A stretch of DNA of 64,000 nucleotides from Yoonia maritima (GTDB lineage: Bacteria > Pseudomonadota > Alphaproteobacteria > Rhodobacterales > Rhodobacteraceae), in contig NZ_PKFN01000007.1 of assembly GCF_002933395.1 (NCBI RefSeq), forward strand, positions 682,001 through 746,000, written 5' to 3'. Each line of letters opens with the position of its first letter. Position 1 is the first letter of the stretch. Of this stretch, positions 38,175-48,444 are shown piece by piece. The position numbers were made by a program, and so were the translations under genes. The notes under the pieces are model-generated. The model did not search any database, was not told the DNA's origin, and saw only the letters and a program-made list of their open reading frames with translations.

Positions 38175-39512
38175 TTAAGGGCACAACACGGTATCGTTTA
38201 AGATCGTGAATGGGATCATGGTCAGAATAAATGCAAGACCGATGAACATGAACACTTTGATCGCCTTATCATTTGGCTTGCGCCGTGCGACAGCTTCATA
38301 GGCGTACAGAACCAAGTGACCGCCATCCAGAACCGGGATCGGCAACAAATTCATCAGCCCTACAGCGGCTGACAATGCCCCGATCAACCAGATAAAACTA
38401 TGGGCCCCTTTTCGCGCCATAGATGCGCTCGTTTCGGCAATACCGACCGGTCCAGACAGGCTACAGGTCGAAATGTTACCCAAAAACATGTGCTTGATCG
38501 CGGAAAGTGTTGTTGTTGTGGATAGCCAAACACCGTTTGCGCCATATTTTAACGCAGCCCATGGGCTTATGTTCTGGGTCAAAGGCTCAAAGAAAAATTC
38601 GCCCGTCACACCGATCAAATATCGGGTTTCAAACCCACCTTCGGCCTTGGGTGTGTCAGTGCGACGCGCGGTCAACGTCACCTCGCGCGTGGCACCTGCG
38701 TTCCATAAATCTAAAGTCACCGGTGTTCCCGCGGCGATAATAACACGTTCTTGCAGTTGCTTGAATGAAAATACAGGCGATCCATCGATCGCCGTAATCA
38801 CGTCATCCTTAATTAGCCCCGCCTCATCAGCCGCTGATCGTGGTGTGACCTGCCCGACCATCGAAGGCATTGGGAATGGCCCATTCACGATCATTTCCTC
38901 ACCGTCGCGGACAATCGTGTAGTCGAGCTGTTTTTCATCAGGCAGAAGGTCAATCATGCCGACGGTACGTGTCGGATCGTCGAATTTCACGCCTTCAATC
39001 GCGATAAGAATATCACCGTATTCAAGATTATTTTCGTAACTTGGCGGTAGTGGTTTTGCGTCGCTGTATGTCAGCGGTTCAACCGCTTGTCCTTGTACCA
39101 TGGCTGATCCCGCAAAGACCAATATCGCAAGAATAAAGTTAAAAAACGGACCAGCCGCAACAGTTGCGGTACGCGCCCAAAGCGGAGCACCTAGCATTGT
39201 GCGCCTTGGGTCGATTTCAGGTGCAACATCTTCGGCCCCAACACTAGCGGCATTCGCATCGCCCAAGAATTTCACGTACCCACCAAGAGGCAGCGCCGCG
39301 ACTTGCCACCGTGTACCGTGCTTATCGACCCAACTGAACAAACGCGGGCCAAAGCCCAAGGAAAACACCTCAGCGTGGATTCCGCTCCAACGGCCGACGA
39401 TGTAATGCCCGTATTCGTGGACTGTCACGATCACGGACAGCGCGACAACAAACGCAACGATTGCAAATGCGGCGTTACCGAAAATCGGCACAATCTGGTT
39501 AAGTAAATCCAA
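38175..39512 (-). CDS. rseP: Site-2 membrane protease RseP
   Basis: Intramembrane zinc protease that releases anti-sigma factors, 445 residues. The zinc site HEYGHYIVGRW lies in the first membrane helix and the third ligand region is NLLPIPVLDGGHLV near the C terminus. One clear PDZ domain (PRSAADEAGLIKDDVITAID) lies between, with a second more diverged half before it. It is located five bases after dxr, the normal order in Alphaproteobacteria. Confidence 0.96.
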   Translation of the reverse strand: MDLLNQIVPIFGNAAFAIVAFVVALSVIVTVHEYGHYIVGRWSGIHAEVFSLGFGPRLFSWVDKHGTRWQVAALPLGGYVKFLGDANAASVGAEDVAPEIDPRRTMLGAPLWARTATVAAGPFFNFILAILVFAGSAMVQGQAVEPLTYSDAKPLPPSYENNLEYGDILIAIEGVKFDDPTRTVGMIDLLPDEKQLDYTIVRDGEEMIVNGPFPMPSMVGQVTPRSAADEAGLIKDDVITAIDGSPVFSFKQLQERVIIAAGTPVTLDLWNAGATREVTLTARRTDTPKAEGGFETRYLIGVTGEFFFEPLTQNISPWAALKYGANGVWLSTTTTLSAIKHMFLGNISTCSLSGPVGIAETSASMARKGAHSFIWLIGALSAAVGLMNLLPIPVLDGGHLVLYAYEAVARRKPNDKAIKVFMFIGLAFILTMIPFTILNDTVLCP

Positions 39513-39516
39513 AATC

Positions 39517-40686
39517 TTATCCTAGCTTTGCAATGGCTTCGGCCGCATGAATTCGCGCCAGTTTGTCTGTCTCTAAGACATTATCAAGCGTAATGGCACC
39601 CGCAGTGATCGCCTGTTCAGATGACATTTTGTTTAACGTCTGGGCAACCACGTTTGCCATGTCTAAAAACCCGATTTGCCCATCAATGAACCCATCCAGC
39701 GCGCGTTCCTTAGCTGCGTTAAACACGGCCCCCGACAACCCGCCAGTTTCCATAACCTGATGCGCCAAATCGAGCGCCGGATACCGCTGGGTATCTGGTG
39801 CTTCGAAGGTGAGTTTGCCTAATTTCGCAAAATCGAGCCGTTCAACCGGGAGCGTGCGACGTTCAGGCCAATGCAATGCGTACCCAATCGCATGACGCAT
39901 ATCCGGCGGTCCGACATGTGCCATCAACGCCCCGTCATTGAAACCAACCATCGCGTGAATTGTGCTTTCACGGTGCACAAGCACCTCAATCATTTTGTGA
40001 TCTACGCTAAAGAACTCTTTTGTTTCAATAAGTTCCATCGCCTTATTAAACATGGATGCGCTATCGATTGTGATCCGCTGCCCCATGTCCCAATTCGGGT
40101 GGCTAGAGGCCTGCGCCAATGTCGCGGTCGCCAGTTTTTCAAGCGGCCAATCCCGAAATGCGCCACCGCTGGCTGTGATAATGACCCGCTCTACCGCTGC
40201 CATATGTTCACCAACAAGCGCCTGAAATACAGCAGAGTGTTCACTATCAACAGGCAAAATTGTCGCGCCGTGTGCCTTGGCCCGCCCAAGCAACAACGGT
40301 CCCGCCGTCACCAAAGATTCCTTATTTGCAAGCGCAAGCGTTGTACCATGCGCCAACGCCTCGAGGCCCGGTACTAATCCGGCAGAGCCCACAATCGCTG
40401 ACAGCGCCCAATCGACAGGACGCGCTGCTGCTTCGGCGATTGCAGCATCGCCTGATGCAACTTCGATACCTGTGCCTGAAAGGAGATCCTTTAACTCGGC
40501 ATAGCAGTCATCATAGCAAGTGACAGCCACATCAGCGCCAAGGCGCTTTGCATCATCGGCCAATTTAGAAATATTGCGCCCACCTGTTAAGGCAACAACA
40601 TCATAGTTATCAAGATCGCGTTCAATCAGGTCGATGGCACTTTGACCAACCGATCCTGTCGCGCCGAACAGCGTTATTTGCCTCAA
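39517..40686 (-). CDS. dxr: 1-deoxy-D-xylulose 5-phosphate reductoisomerase
   Basis: Second enzyme of the MEP isoprenoid pathway, 389 residues. The NADPH loop is ITLFGATGSVGQSAIDLI. The substrate and metal region contains ALANKESLV, PVDSEHSA, ITASGGAFRDWP and HPNWDMGQRITIDSASMFNK. It starts at TTG (40686), which overlaps the cdsA stop, and there is no nearby in-frame ATG that keeps the nucleotide-binding loop. Together with ispDF it gives two steps of the same pathway in the window. Confidence 0.96.
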   Translation of the reverse strand: MRQITLFGATGSVGQSAIDLIERDLDNYDVVALTGGRNISKLADDAKRLGADVAVTCYDDCYAELKDLLSGTGIEVASGDAAIAEAAARPVDWALSAIVGSAGLVPGLEALAHGTTLALANKESLVTAGPLLLGRAKAHGATILPVDSEHSAVFQALVGEHMAAVERVIITASGGAFRDWPLEKLATATLAQASSHPNWDMGQRITIDSASMFNKAMELIETKEFFSVDHKMIEVLVHRESTIHAMVGFNDGALMAHVGPPDMRHAIGYALHWPERRTLPVERLDFAKLGKLTFEAPDTQRYPALDLAHQVMETGGLSGAVFNAAKERALDGFIDGQIGFLDMANVVAQTLNKMSSEQAITAGAITLDNVLETDKLARIHAAEAIAKLG

Positions 40687-41480
40687 AAGGCTACTCCTGG
40701 AACATTAAATACAGTCGCGACTAGCAACATAAACAAAGCAGCGCCCAATAGCGCATCAAAGCGATCGAACAGCCCGCCATGCCCAGGGATTAAGGTCGAG
40801 CTGTCTTTGACACCCATGCGACGCTTGAGAGCACTTTCAGCAATATCACCCATCTGTCCAGCAAAACTAAGCACCATTGAAATCACAATGATCCAAGGCC
40901 CTGCATTCGTGAATAAGGTAAAGACAAAGCCAACAAGCGCTGCGCCAATCCAGCCTGCTATTGTGCCGCTCCATGTTTTTTTAGGGCTGATTTTCGGCCA
41001 AAACTTTGGACCACCAAAACTCCGCCCCGCAAAATAGCCGAACACATCTGTGATGATCACGACAAGCATTAACCAAAGCAGCCAAACAAAGCCGTAGTCC
41101 ATCCGAAAATGAACAAGCCCCCAACCTGCAATTTGTATTCCGAGTGCGAATACAAAGAATGTCACGCGTTCGTTTTTCAACTGCGTGACACCAATCAAAG
41201 GCACGACAAAAAACAAAAGCAAACCAAACAAGGTGCCGTCAGCAATTTGGCCAGACAAAACTGATGCAACGAGTGCAGCCAAAAGCATACCCTTTGTGGG
41301 TTCATCACCGCGGATCATCATCCACAGTTCCCAAACCATGACCGCAGTCACAAAAACAGCCAGCATCTGAAACCAAACACCGCCCATAATGATCCCAGCG
41401 GCACCAATCATGGTCATCGCCACACTAGACATGATCCGAACGGTCAGATCATCCCAATTCGAAGATTTAGGGGTCGTCAT
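40683..41480 (-). CDS. cdsA: Phosphatidate cytidylyltransferase
   Basis: Membrane enzyme making CDP-diacylglycerol, 265 residues with several hydrophobic segments. The CdsA signature region near the C terminus reads MGDIAESALKRRMGVKDSST followed by LIPGHGGLFDRFDALLG. The ATG at 41480 is preferred to a TTG at 41489; GGAG lies about eleven bases upstream. It lies between uppS and dxr, the usual order. Confidence 0.95.
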   Translation of the reverse strand: MTTPKSSNWDDLTVRIMSSVAMTMIGAAGIIMGGVWFQMLAVFVTAVMVWELWMMIRGDEPTKGMLLAALVASVLSGQIADGTLFGLLLFFVVPLIGVTQLKNERVTFFVFALGIQIAGWGLVHFRMDYGFVWLLWLMLVVIITDVFGYFAGRSFGGPKFWPKISPKKTWSGTIAGWIGAALVGFVFTLFTNAGPWIIVISMVLSFAGQMGDIAESALKRRMGVKDSSTLIPGHGGLFDRFDALLGAALFMLLVATVFNVPGVAF

Positions 41481-41481
41481 C

Positions 41482-42210
41482 TTAAGCAATTACTCCACCA
41501 TACCGCCGTTCACGGCTGCCGTAACTGGCAAGCACTTTCGCGAATATGTCTGCTGTAAAGTCAGGCCAAAGCGTATCGATGAATTCGTATTCAGAATAGG
41601 CCGACTGCCATAGCAAAAAGTTAGAAATGCGTGCTTCGCCGCTGGTTCGAATAACTAAATCCGGATCGGGTAGCACATGGGTATCTAGAAAACCTGACAG
41701 TGTTTCGGCATCAACGTCTTTGTACGACAAGCGCCCCTGCTCGACCTCAAACGCCAAGCGTTGCGCCGCGCGCGTGACTTCGTCACGACCACCATAATTG
41801 ATCGCAACAGTCAGATGCACCAAGTCATTATCAGCGGTCAGCAGTTCAAGATCATCCATCAGCCGAACAAGCTTATCATCGAGCCTGATGCGGTCACCGA
41901 TGAATCGGACGCGCACGCCATTTGCCAATAGCGCCTTGGCTTCGCGTTCGATGTATTTGCGAAACAAGGTCATTAAGCCCGACACTTCGGACTGTGTCCG
42001 TTTCCAGTTTTCCGTCGAAAAAGCAAAAATCGTCAGATATTTAACGCCCTGTTCAGGGCATGCTGCAACAATTTCACGAACGCGGCGCGCGCCGGCATGA
42101 TGGCCAAAAAGACGTGGGCGCCCGCGTTGCTGCGCCCACCGTCCGTTGCCATCCATGATAATCGCAACATGGTCAGGGCCTGTCTTTGGGTCGTCTTGAT
42201 CCTTAGGCAT
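41482..42210 (-). CDS. uppS: Undecaprenyl diphosphate synthase
   Basis: cis-Prenyltransferase that makes the C55 lipid carrier for cell-wall sugars, 242 residues. It has the family start HVAIIMDGNGRWAQQRG with the catalytic Asp, then HHAGARRVREIV and TIFAFSTENWKR. The C-terminal DLVIRTSGEARISNFLLWQ and SEYEFIDTLWPDFT regions close the active site. It follows frr by 41 bases. Confidence 0.97.
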   Translation of the reverse strand: MPKDQDDPKTGPDHVAIIMDGNGRWAQQRGRPRLFGHHAGARRVREIVAACPEQGVKYLTIFAFSTENWKRTQSEVSGLMTLFRKYIEREAKALLANGVRVRFIGDRIRLDDKLVRLMDDLELLTADNDLVHLTVAINYGGRDEVTRAAQRLAFEVEQGRLSYKDVDAETLSGFLDTHVLPDPDLVIRTSGEARISNFLLWQSAYSEYEFIDTLWPDFTADIFAKVLASYGSRERRYGGVIA

Positions 42211-42251
42211 TCTGGCTTTCCCACTACGCAGCGACGATGGCTTGGTTAATC

Positions 42252-42815
42252 TTAAACCTGCATGATCTCTTCTTGCTTGGTCTCAAGTGTTTCATCAACT
42301 TTTTTGATGTGATCATCGGTCAAGCTTTGCACTTCGGCTTCCCAGAATTTCTGGTCGTCCTCTGACATGCCATCGTTTTTGGCTTTCTTGATCTGATCCA
42401 TACCGTCGCGGCGTAGGTTACGAATAGAAACACGCGCGCTTTCAGCATAGTTACCGGCGACCTTGGTCAAATCACGGCGACGTTCTTCGTTTAGTTCAGG
42501 GATCGGCAACATGATTATTGTGCCATTCAGTTGCGGATTAATACCCAAACCACTTTCACGAATGGCCTTTTCAACTTTACCGACAAGCCCTTTATCCCAC
42601 ACATTGATCGTCACCATGCGCGGCTCTGGTACGTTGACTGTGCCGACTTGGTTCACAGGCGTCATTGACCCGTAGGCATCAACCATAACCGGCTCGAGCA
42701 TCGAACCAGACGCACGACCTGTCCGGAGTGACGCAAGCTCTGTCCGCAGGTTCGCAATTGCACCATCCATGCGGCGGGCCAAATCATCGGTATCTAGTTC
42801 AAAATCTTCTGACAT
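42252..42815 (-). CDS. frr: Ribosome recycling factor
   Basis: Splits the post-termination ribosome with EF-G, 187 residues, the standard length. Typical segments are [36 protein letters not shown], and [20 protein letters not shown] with [14 protein letters not shown] [10 protein letters not shown] order in the long helical domain. It lies between pyrH and uppS after a 141-base gap. Confidence 0.97.
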   Translation of the reverse strand: MSEDFELDTDDLARRMDGAIANLRTELASLRTGRASGSMLEPVMVDAYGSMTPVNQVGTVNVPEPRMVTINVWDKGLVGKVEKAIRESGLGINPQLNGTIIMLPIPELNEERRRDLTKVAGNYAESARVSIRNLRRDGMDQIKKAKNDGMSEDDQKFWEAEVQSLTDDHIKKVDETLETKQEEIMQV

Positions 42816-42956
42816 CTTTTACTGCTCTTTCTTGGCGGGCATTGCCCGACTTTTGATCGTTTTACGGGAAACAGTGCTGGTTGTATAGGTTAGCAAATGT
42901 GCAGCGTTTGTGCAGATCACACCACGGTGCAACAGGTACCAACCTTACTCAATACG

Positions 42957-43682
42957 TTACTCGTGAACGATAGTATGGGTCCCCTCACCCGCCAAAATTC
43001 CGCGGAACCCGCCGGGTTCATCTAAGGAAAACACGATAATTGGCAGCGCGTTATCACGCGCCAAAGCAATGGCACTGGCATCCATCACGCCCAGATGCTT
43101 TTGCAGGACTTCATCATATGTCACGTCATCATACCGAACTGCATCGTCATGTTTCGCGGGATCTTTGTCGTAAACCCCATCGACCTTTGTACCCTTAAAG
43201 ATCGCTTCACACGCCATCTCATTGGCACGCAATGTCGCGGCTGTGTCAGTCGTGAAATAAGGGTTTCCCGTGCCTGCAGCAAAGATGCAAACGCGTTTCT
43301 TTTCCAAGTGACGCACGGCACGGCGGCGAATATAGGGCTCGGCCACCTCGTTCATCGTAATCGCGGAAATAACGCGGGTGTGAATGCCCAACTCTTCAAG
43401 TGCAGACTGCATAGCAAGCGCATTCATCACTGTCGCGAGCATCCCCATATAATCTGCGGTGGTCCGCTCCATCCCTTGCGCTGACCCCTGAAGGCCGCGG
43501 AAGATGTTACCACCACCAATGACCATGCAAATTTCAACACCCATATCGTGGACGGATTTCACTTCTTTGGCGATGCGCTGCACTGTTGGGGGATGCAAAC
43601 CAAAGGTGGTATCGCCCATCAGCGCCTCACCCGAGATCTTAAGCATTACGCGCTTATACGCTGTCTTCTCAGTGTCACTCAT
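42957..43682 (-). CDS. pyrH: Uridylate kinase
   Basis: UMP kinase of the amino acid kinase fold, 241 residues. It begins with [14 protein letters not shown] and has [10 protein letters not shown], the allosteric-site region [32 protein letters not shown] and [10 protein letters not shown]. The ATG at 43682 gives the standard length; the upstream extension to 43778 is not supported. A 104-base divergent gap separates it from miaA. Confidence 0.96.
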   Translation of the reverse strand: MSDTEKTAYKRVMLKISGEALMGDTTFGLHPPTVQRIAKEVKSVHDMGVEICMVIGGGNIFRGLQGSAQGMERTTADYMGMLATVMNALAMQSALEELGIHTRVISAITMNEVAEPYIRRRAVRHLEKKRVCIFAAGTGNPYFTTDTAATLRANEMACEAIFKGTKVDGVYDKDPAKHDDAVRYDDVTYDEVLQKHLGVMDASAIALARDNALPIIVFSLDEPGGFRGILAGEGTHTIVHE

Positions 43683-43786
43683 GGCGGCCCCCGGCTCTAT
43701 GTTGTTCTGTCGGGCAAAATGTCGCAAAACGACACCGAATTCAATGGCACCTTGCCGACAAAACACGAAGCTGCGCAAATAGAGTT

Positions 43787-44677
43787 ATGATCACTATTCA
43801 TCCCAACCAACCCGTTCTTATTGCGGGGCCGACGGCCTCGGGCAAATCTGCGCTTGCACTGCATATCGCGCAAAGCCAAGGCGGCGTTATTGTAAACGCA
43901 GACGCATTACAGGTTTTCGACGGCTGGCGGATTATTACGGCCCGCCCTGATGATGACGACCTATCATTGGCAGACCATGCCTTATACGGCCATATTCCAT
44001 TTGATGCAGCGTATTCTGTCGGTCATTGGCTGCGCGACGTGACCCCATTTATTCACGGCGAAAAACGCCCAATCATCGTCGGCGGTACAGGGTTAAACTT
44101 TAATGCCTTACTCAATGGCTTGGCCGAGATCCCTGAGACACCCGCATCAGTCAGAGCGCAGGCAAATGAGCTACCGCTTGATACTCTTATCGACGAACTT
44201 GACGCGGCAACAGCGCAACGCATTGATCTGAACAATCGGATGCGTGTCCAACGCGCATGGGAAGTTTTAAAAGCAACCGGACGTCCGCTAGCAACATGGC
44301 AAGACAACACGCCTCCGCCGCTGCTCAATTTTGACCAAGCCGCCTGCATCAATCTAAACGCCGACACCGATTGGCTGAACGATCGGATCACGCGCCGGTT
44401 TGACCAAATGCTTGATCAAGGAGCCATTCACGAAGCGCGTGCCATGCTGGACATATGGAATCCGACGCATGCATCCTCCAAGGCTATCGGCGCCCCAGAA
44501 CTTATCGCCCACCTGAAGGATGAAATGACACTTTCAGAAGCACGCGACGCGGCGATTATTGGTTCCAGACAGTACGCAAAGCGCCAAAGAACGTGGTTTC
44601 GTTCACGCCACAGGAACTGGTTTCAACTTGAGATTGATCAAGCCGACATATCCGCAACAGTGGAATTTACGAAATGA
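43787..44677 (+). CDS. miaA: tRNA dimethylallyltransferase MiaA
   Basis: Prenylates A37 of tRNAs reading UNN codons, 296 residues. The P-loop is [17 protein letters not shown], followed by [18 protein letters not shown] and [36 protein letters not shown] matches the family GGTGLY motif, and [15 protein letters not shown] lies near the C terminus. It is divergent from pyrH. Confidence 0.95.
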   Translation: MITIHPNQPVLIAGPTASGKSALALHIAQSQGGVIVNADALQVFDGWRIITARPDDDDLSLADHALYGHIPFDAAYSVGHWLRDVTPFIHGEKRPIIVGGTGLNFNALLNGLAEIPETPASVRAQANELPLDTLIDELDAATAQRIDLNNRMRVQRAWEVLKATGRPLATWQDNTPPPLLNFDQAACINLNADTDWLNDRITRRFDQMLDQGAIHEARAMLDIWNPTHASSKAIGAPELIAHLKDEMTLSEARDAAIIGSRQYAKRQRTWFRSRHRNWFQLEIDQADISATVEFTK

Positions 44678-44744
44678 CAGACGCGTTGATTTAAAACAAT
44701 TTTCCGTCAAACTGATTGAAAGAGTCAACATTGGGACAACGTTG

Positions 44745-45542
44745 ATGACTATGATGTCGGAAGTGAAAGCGGCGCTTACACTCGCGCCTATGAAGCACTA
44801 CGGAATGAATGGCCGCTGGCGCACAGAGGCCATGCGCAGCCACGCAACCCCGCGGCTCATTCACATTACTAAGGGACAAGGCCGCATTACGGTTGCAGGC
44901 CTGACAAACGGGTACGGACCCAATAACCTGATCTATATCCCACCGCACACAATGTACGGTATGGAAGTCGGGCCGACGGTCTTTGCACAAATCATGTCTT
45001 TACCTGATGATGGCGGCATGCCGATCTCTCCCTTTCATCTGAGATTGCGTGATGTCGGGCCTCAAAAAGAGCTTCAAGCTCTGTTCGAAGCTATTGAACG
45101 TGAACTACTCCCCAGCGGTGATCCGCGCGCTGTGAATTGCCACCGAATACTGCTCAGCATTTTCGTTGAACGCCAGTTGAACAATCATCACGACACGAGC
45201 AGCGACGCGCGACGCAATTCTGCTTCGGCGAAACTAGTCGCACGCTACACCGCGCTTATTGCACATGATTTCAGGTCAGACCGGACTGTCGCAGATTATG
45301 CTGCTGACTTAAGCGTCACGCCAACGCATCTCACACGATGCTGTCAGCAAACCTGCAACCGATCGGCGTTGAAGCTGTTAAACGAACGCATTCACTTCGA
45401 AGCATGCATTCTGCTAAGCGAAACCCGGAGTTCCGTACAAGATATCGCCGATCGACTTGGATTTCAGTCTGCAGCCTATTTCACGCGCACATTCAAAGAT
45501 CGAACAGGTGAGACGCCGACACACTTCCGCAAAGCTTTGTAA
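44745..45542 (+). CDS. AraC-family transcriptional regulator
   Basis: A 265-residue regulator with an N-terminal cupin-like ligand domain (SHATPRLIHITKGQGRITVA, then NNLIYIPPHTMYGMEV) and a C-terminal AraC double helix-turn-helix. The first HTH lies in RTVADYAADLSVTPTHLTRC, and the second ends DIADRLGFQSAAYFTRTFKD, the classic AraC signature. The frame is open into miaA, but the ATG at 44745 begins just before the domain. Target genes are not evident; neighbours are miaA and a convergent transglycosylase. Confidence 0.9.
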   Translation: MTMMSEVKAALTLAPMKHYGMNGRWRTEAMRSHATPRLIHITKGQGRITVAGLTNGYGPNNLIYIPPHTMYGMEVGPTVFAQIMSLPDDGGMPISPFHLRLRDVGPQKELQALFEAIERELLPSGDPRAVNCHRILLSIFVERQLNNHHDTSSDARRNSASAKLVARYTALIAHDFRSDRTVADYAADLSVTPTHLTRCCQQTCNRSALKLLNERIHFEACILLSETRSSVQDIADRLGFQSAAYFTRTFKDRTGETPTHFRKAL

Positions 45543-45552
45543 TTCGGGCGGA

Positions 45553-46128
45553 TCAACGCCCCCAGATTACCCGAACGTAGTTTTGGGTTTCTGCATAGGG
45601 TGGCACATCGCGATAGCGGTCAACGGCCCCCGGCCCCGCATTATAAGCCGCTAAGGCAAGCCGCCAATCGCCAAATTTTTCATATTGCTGACGTAGATAA
45701 CGCGCGCCACCGTTCAGATTTTGGGCTGGATCACCCGGATCCACCCCCAGAACTGCCGCCGTCTGCGGCATGAGCTGGGCCAATCCTAACGCACCTTTGA
45801 CGGAAATCGCATTTGCGTTCCAACCGCTTTCTTGCTGAACAAGGCGCAAAAATAGATCGGCGGGTATATTGTGACGCACGGCAGCAGCGCGCGCCATGGC
45901 AAGATAGGGCCCTCGATACGATCCGTTATAGGGCGCGATAAACGCGACGCCCTCTGCGCTTGGCGGTAAGAGCCTTTCGGAATTTGAGTATTGTGTTGCA
46001 GCGCGGTTATCTAAAACGGACGTTTGACTTTGCAACAACCGCGTCCGGTTCATTGTCGATACTTGTTCTTGCGCCCACAGTGGGCAAGCAACCAAAAGAA
46101 AAACGGCCCCAACAATCGGTGTCTTCAT
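45553..46128 (-). CDS. Lytic transglycosylase (SLT domain)
   Basis: Exported murein lyase of 191 residues. A signal peptide ([18 protein letters not shown]) is followed by a low-complexity spacer. The SLT domain has the catalytic Glu in [15 protein letters not shown], then [13 protein letters not shown] and [20 protein letters not shown]. The ATG at 46128 has AGGA eight bases upstream; an in-frame GTG lies at 46134. It cuts glycan strands to give 1,6-anhydro ends. Confidence 0.93.
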   Translation of the reverse strand: MKTPIVGAVFLLVACPLWAQEQVSTMNRTRLLQSQTSVLDNRAATQYSNSERLLPPSAEGVAFIAPYNGSYRGPYLAMARAAAVRHNIPADLFLRLVQQESGWNANAISVKGALGLAQLMPQTAAVLGVDPGDPAQNLNGGARYLRQQYEKFGDWRLALAAYNAGPGAVDRYRDVPPYAETQNYVRVIWGR

Positions 46129-46281
46129 CCGCACGATCCTATACCGCTTTAAAATCTGTTGACCCTATTTAGGTATTTTTAATCAATCCGCCAAGGCTTG
46201 CAATGTAACCATTCGATAACCTTGTTGCGGCATCCCCAGTCTGTCACAAAAGCGCAAACAAGAATCGTGGGAGATACCGCT

Positions 46282-46815
46282 ATGGCCGGATCAGTGAACA
46301 AAGTTATTCTCATCGGCAATCTGGGTGCCGACCCTGAAGTCCGCAACTTTCAGAACGGCGGCAAAGTGTGCAACCTGCGCATCGCTACATCTGAAACTTG
46401 GAAAGATAAAAACACCGGCGAACGCCGTGAGAAAACAGAGTGGCACTCTGTTGCGATCTTCCAAGAAGGTCTGGTTCGCATTGCAGAACAGTTCCTACGC
46501 AAAGGATCAAAGGTTTACATCGAAGGCAAACTGCAAACACGTAAGTGGCAGGATCAGTCAGGTGCTGACCGCTATTCCACCGAAGTCGTTCTACAAGGTT
46601 TCGACGGTACGCTTACTATGCTGGACGGACGCGGCGAAGGTGGCGGCCAAGGTGGCGGCGGCGGCAACTATGGTGGCGGTCAAAGCGGCGGCGGTTATGG
46701 CGGCGGTAGCGGTGGAGGCTATGGCGGCAACGACGGTGGCTACGGTGGCGGTCAAGGCGGTGGCGCCCCTGCGGGTGGCGGCGGTAGCGACATGGACGAC
46801 GAAATCCCGTTTTAA
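46282..46815 (+). CDS. ssb: Single-stranded DNA-binding protein
   Basis: A 177-residue SSB. The OB fold begins [19 protein letters not shown] and includes [10 protein letters not shown] and [10 protein letters not shown] long Gly-rich linker (about residues 115-165, GGG/GGY repeats) leads to the acidic tip DMDDEIPF, which binds partner proteins. The ATG at 46282 with GGGAGAT upstream gives the family start; the longer frame from 46198 is not supported. No LexA-type GTTC-N7-GTTC site is visible upstream. Confidence 0.97.
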   Translation: MAGSVNKVILIGNLGADPEVRNFQNGGKVCNLRIATSETWKDKNTGERREKTEWHSVAIFQEGLVRIAEQFLRKGSKVYIEGKLQTRKWQDQSGADRYSTEVVLQGFDGTLTMLDGRGEGGGQGGGGGNYGGGQSGGGYGGGSGGGYGGNDGGYGGGQGGGAPAGGGGSDMDDEIPF

Positions 46816-46839
46816 GTCTCAGGCATTTTATCATAAAAT

Positions 46840-46874
46840 AAAGGCCGCGCATTGTGCGCGGCCTTTATTTTTTT
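46840..46874. terminator. Bidirectional rho-independent terminator between ssb and queF
   Basis: A perfect eleven-pair stem (46840-46850 with 46856-46866) closes an ATTGT loop. A run of seven T follows on the plus strand after one A, and the minus strand has a TTTATTTTA tail, so it should serve both convergent genes. Confidence 0.95.
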
Positions 46875-46899
46875 CTCATAACTAAGACCACAGGCAGGA

Positions 46900-47364
46900 T
46901 TATCCGCGACCGCGATAAGGTGGGACCCCTTGGTCGGGTATCCAGACGCCTTCGGGCATCGCACCTGTTTGCCAGAACACATCAATTGGAATGCCCCCGC
47001 GCGGATACCAGTATCCACCAATGCGCAGCCATTGAGGCTCTAAAAACTCTGCCAAACGACGGGCGATAGAAACGGTGCAATCTTCGTGGAACGCGCCATG
47101 ATTCCGGAACGAACCTAAGAACAGCTTGAGTGACTTGCTTTCGATCAACCACGCAGCGGGCACATAGTCGATCACCAGATGGGCAAAATCCGGCTGACCT
47201 GTCATCGGGCAAAGCGACGTAAACTCGGGCGCGGTAAAGCGCACGTTATATGCAACGTCGGCCTGTGGATTTGGAACGCGTTCCAACTCGGCCTCTTCGG
47301 GGGTGGCTGGCATAACCGTCGCGCCGCCCAGTTGCTTTAGATTGCTATAGATATCGTCACTCAT
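46900..47364 (-). CDS. queF: PreQ0 reductase QueF
   Basis: NADPH-dependent 7-cyano-7-deazaguanine reductase of the short type, 154 residues. It makes preQ1 for queuosine in tRNA. The catalytic Cys52 lies in [15 protein letters not shown], and the QueF motif region is [20 protein letters not shown]. The ATG at 47364 gives the family length. It ends the queC-queD-queE-queF run, 22 bases after queE. Confidence 0.96.
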   Translation of the reverse strand: MSDDIYSNLKQLGGATVMPATPEEAELERVPNPQADVAYNVRFTAPEFTSLCPMTGQPDFAHLVIDYVPAAWLIESKSLKLFLGSFRNHGAFHEDCTVSIARRLAEFLEPQWLRIGGYWYPRGGIPIDVFWQTGAMPEGVWIPDQGVPPYRGRG

Positions 47365-47386
47365 ACGATTTCTCCTATCGGAATGA

Positions 47387-48094
47387 TTAAACGCCGCGTT
47401 TGTTGCCCCAGACCAGAACATGCAACTGTGGCAAGACCCGAGGGGTGAACCAACAGTCAGCCGTCACCTTTTCGATCAGCCAGTGTAGGCGGTCGATTGT
47501 GGCCGTTAAGTCCACTGGCTCGTTTGGGTCGACCTCTGAATTACCCGGTTGCAGGTATAGCGGCAGATGCGGATATTTTTCGGATGCAGCTTTGGCCCAA
47601 GCGTAATCTTCGTCATCAAAGATCACGATTTTCATCACTATTTCGGGCCCACCTTCTGCAGCAGCAAGGCACTTGTCGAATGCGGCCCAGTCAACGGTTT
47701 CCTCGCTAGAAGGCGGCTTTGGACTTAGCACCAATGTGTCAAGATCGCCGAACCATGGCTTGGCAATCGAGCCTTGTGTTTCGCAGGCGAATTTATAACC
47801 GTCGGCTTTACCTAATGCGATCACTGGCGCAAAGTCTTGGATCGCAGGGTTGCCGCCAGAAATCGACACAGTCAGTGGCCGTCCACCAGAAAGCCGGGCA
47901 ACTTCTTTCCAGACCTCTTGCGGTTCCATGACGTGCCAATCGTGCCGATTAGCGCTGTCCACGGCATGCATCGAGTCGCACCAGACGCAGCGATAATCAC
48001 ACCCGCCAGCGCGGATGAATACGGTCGGCTCACCGATCAGCGCGCCCTCGCCCTGAATTGTCGGTCCGAATATTTCTGCAATTCGTAAGGTCAT
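47387..48094 (-). CDS. queE: 7-carboxy-7-deazaguanine synthase QueE
   Basis: Radical SAM enzyme converting carboxytetrahydropterin to 7-carboxy-7-deazaguanine, 235 residues. It starts [20 protein letters not shown] and has the cluster motif [15 protein letters not shown] (CxxxCxxC). [11 protein letters not shown] is the SAM-binding GGE-like motif. The ATG at 48094 overlaps the queD stop by four bases. Confidence 0.96.
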   Translation of the reverse strand: MTLRIAEIFGPTIQGEGALIGEPTVFIRAGGCDYRCVWCDSMHAVDSANRHDWHVMEPQEVWKEVARLSGGRPLTVSISGGNPAIQDFAPVIALGKADGYKFACETQGSIAKPWFGDLDTLVLSPKPPSSEETVDWAAFDKCLAAAEGGPEIVMKIVIFDDEDYAWAKAASEKYPHLPLYLQPGNSEVDPNEPVDLTATIDRLHWLIEKVTADCWFTPRVLPQLHVLVWGNKRGV

Positions 48095-48444
48095 GGGCGA
48101 TACTCGGCCCAAGTTTTCGGAGTTTCAGAAACCTTAACCGCCGACGTTTCCGGCCAGCGTGCTTTGCACCATTCGTAAAAATGAAGCGCCATGTTTTCGG
48201 CCGTTGATGGTCCATCCAGAACATCATTTAGGTGCCGGTGATCGAAGGTCCCGTCGATATAATCCTTCAGCGGTTTTAATTCGTGATAATCACGCACAAA
48301 ACCATCCGAGTTAAGCGACGCAGCGGCCAGTTCAACGACCACGATGTAGTTGTGACCATGCAAACGCGCGCATTGGTGATCCTGTGGCAGATGCGACAGT
48401 TGATGCGACGCCGAAAAGTGAAACTCTTTAGATATGCGAAACAT
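48091..48444 (-). CDS. queD: 6-carboxytetrahydropterin synthase QueD
   Basis: Converts dihydroneopterin triphosphate to 6-carboxytetrahydropterin, 117 residues. Zinc ligands are in FHFSASHQL and RLHGHNY, and the catalytic Cys is in HQCARLHGH. The ATG at 48444 shares one base with the queC stop (TGATG). [20 protein letters not shown] is the conserved C-terminal segment with Glu for pterin binding. Confidence 0.96.
   Translation of the reverse strand: MFRISKEFHFSASHQLSHLPQDHQCARLHGHNYIVVVELAAASLNSDGFVRDYHELKPLKDYIDGTFDHRHLNDVLDGPSTAENMALHFYEWCKARWPETSAVKVSETPKTWAEYRP

Noticed and set aside
46630..46790. GGTGGCGGT-like tandem repeat
   Set aside because: It encodes the flexible Gly-rich linker of SSB and is not a separate repeat element.
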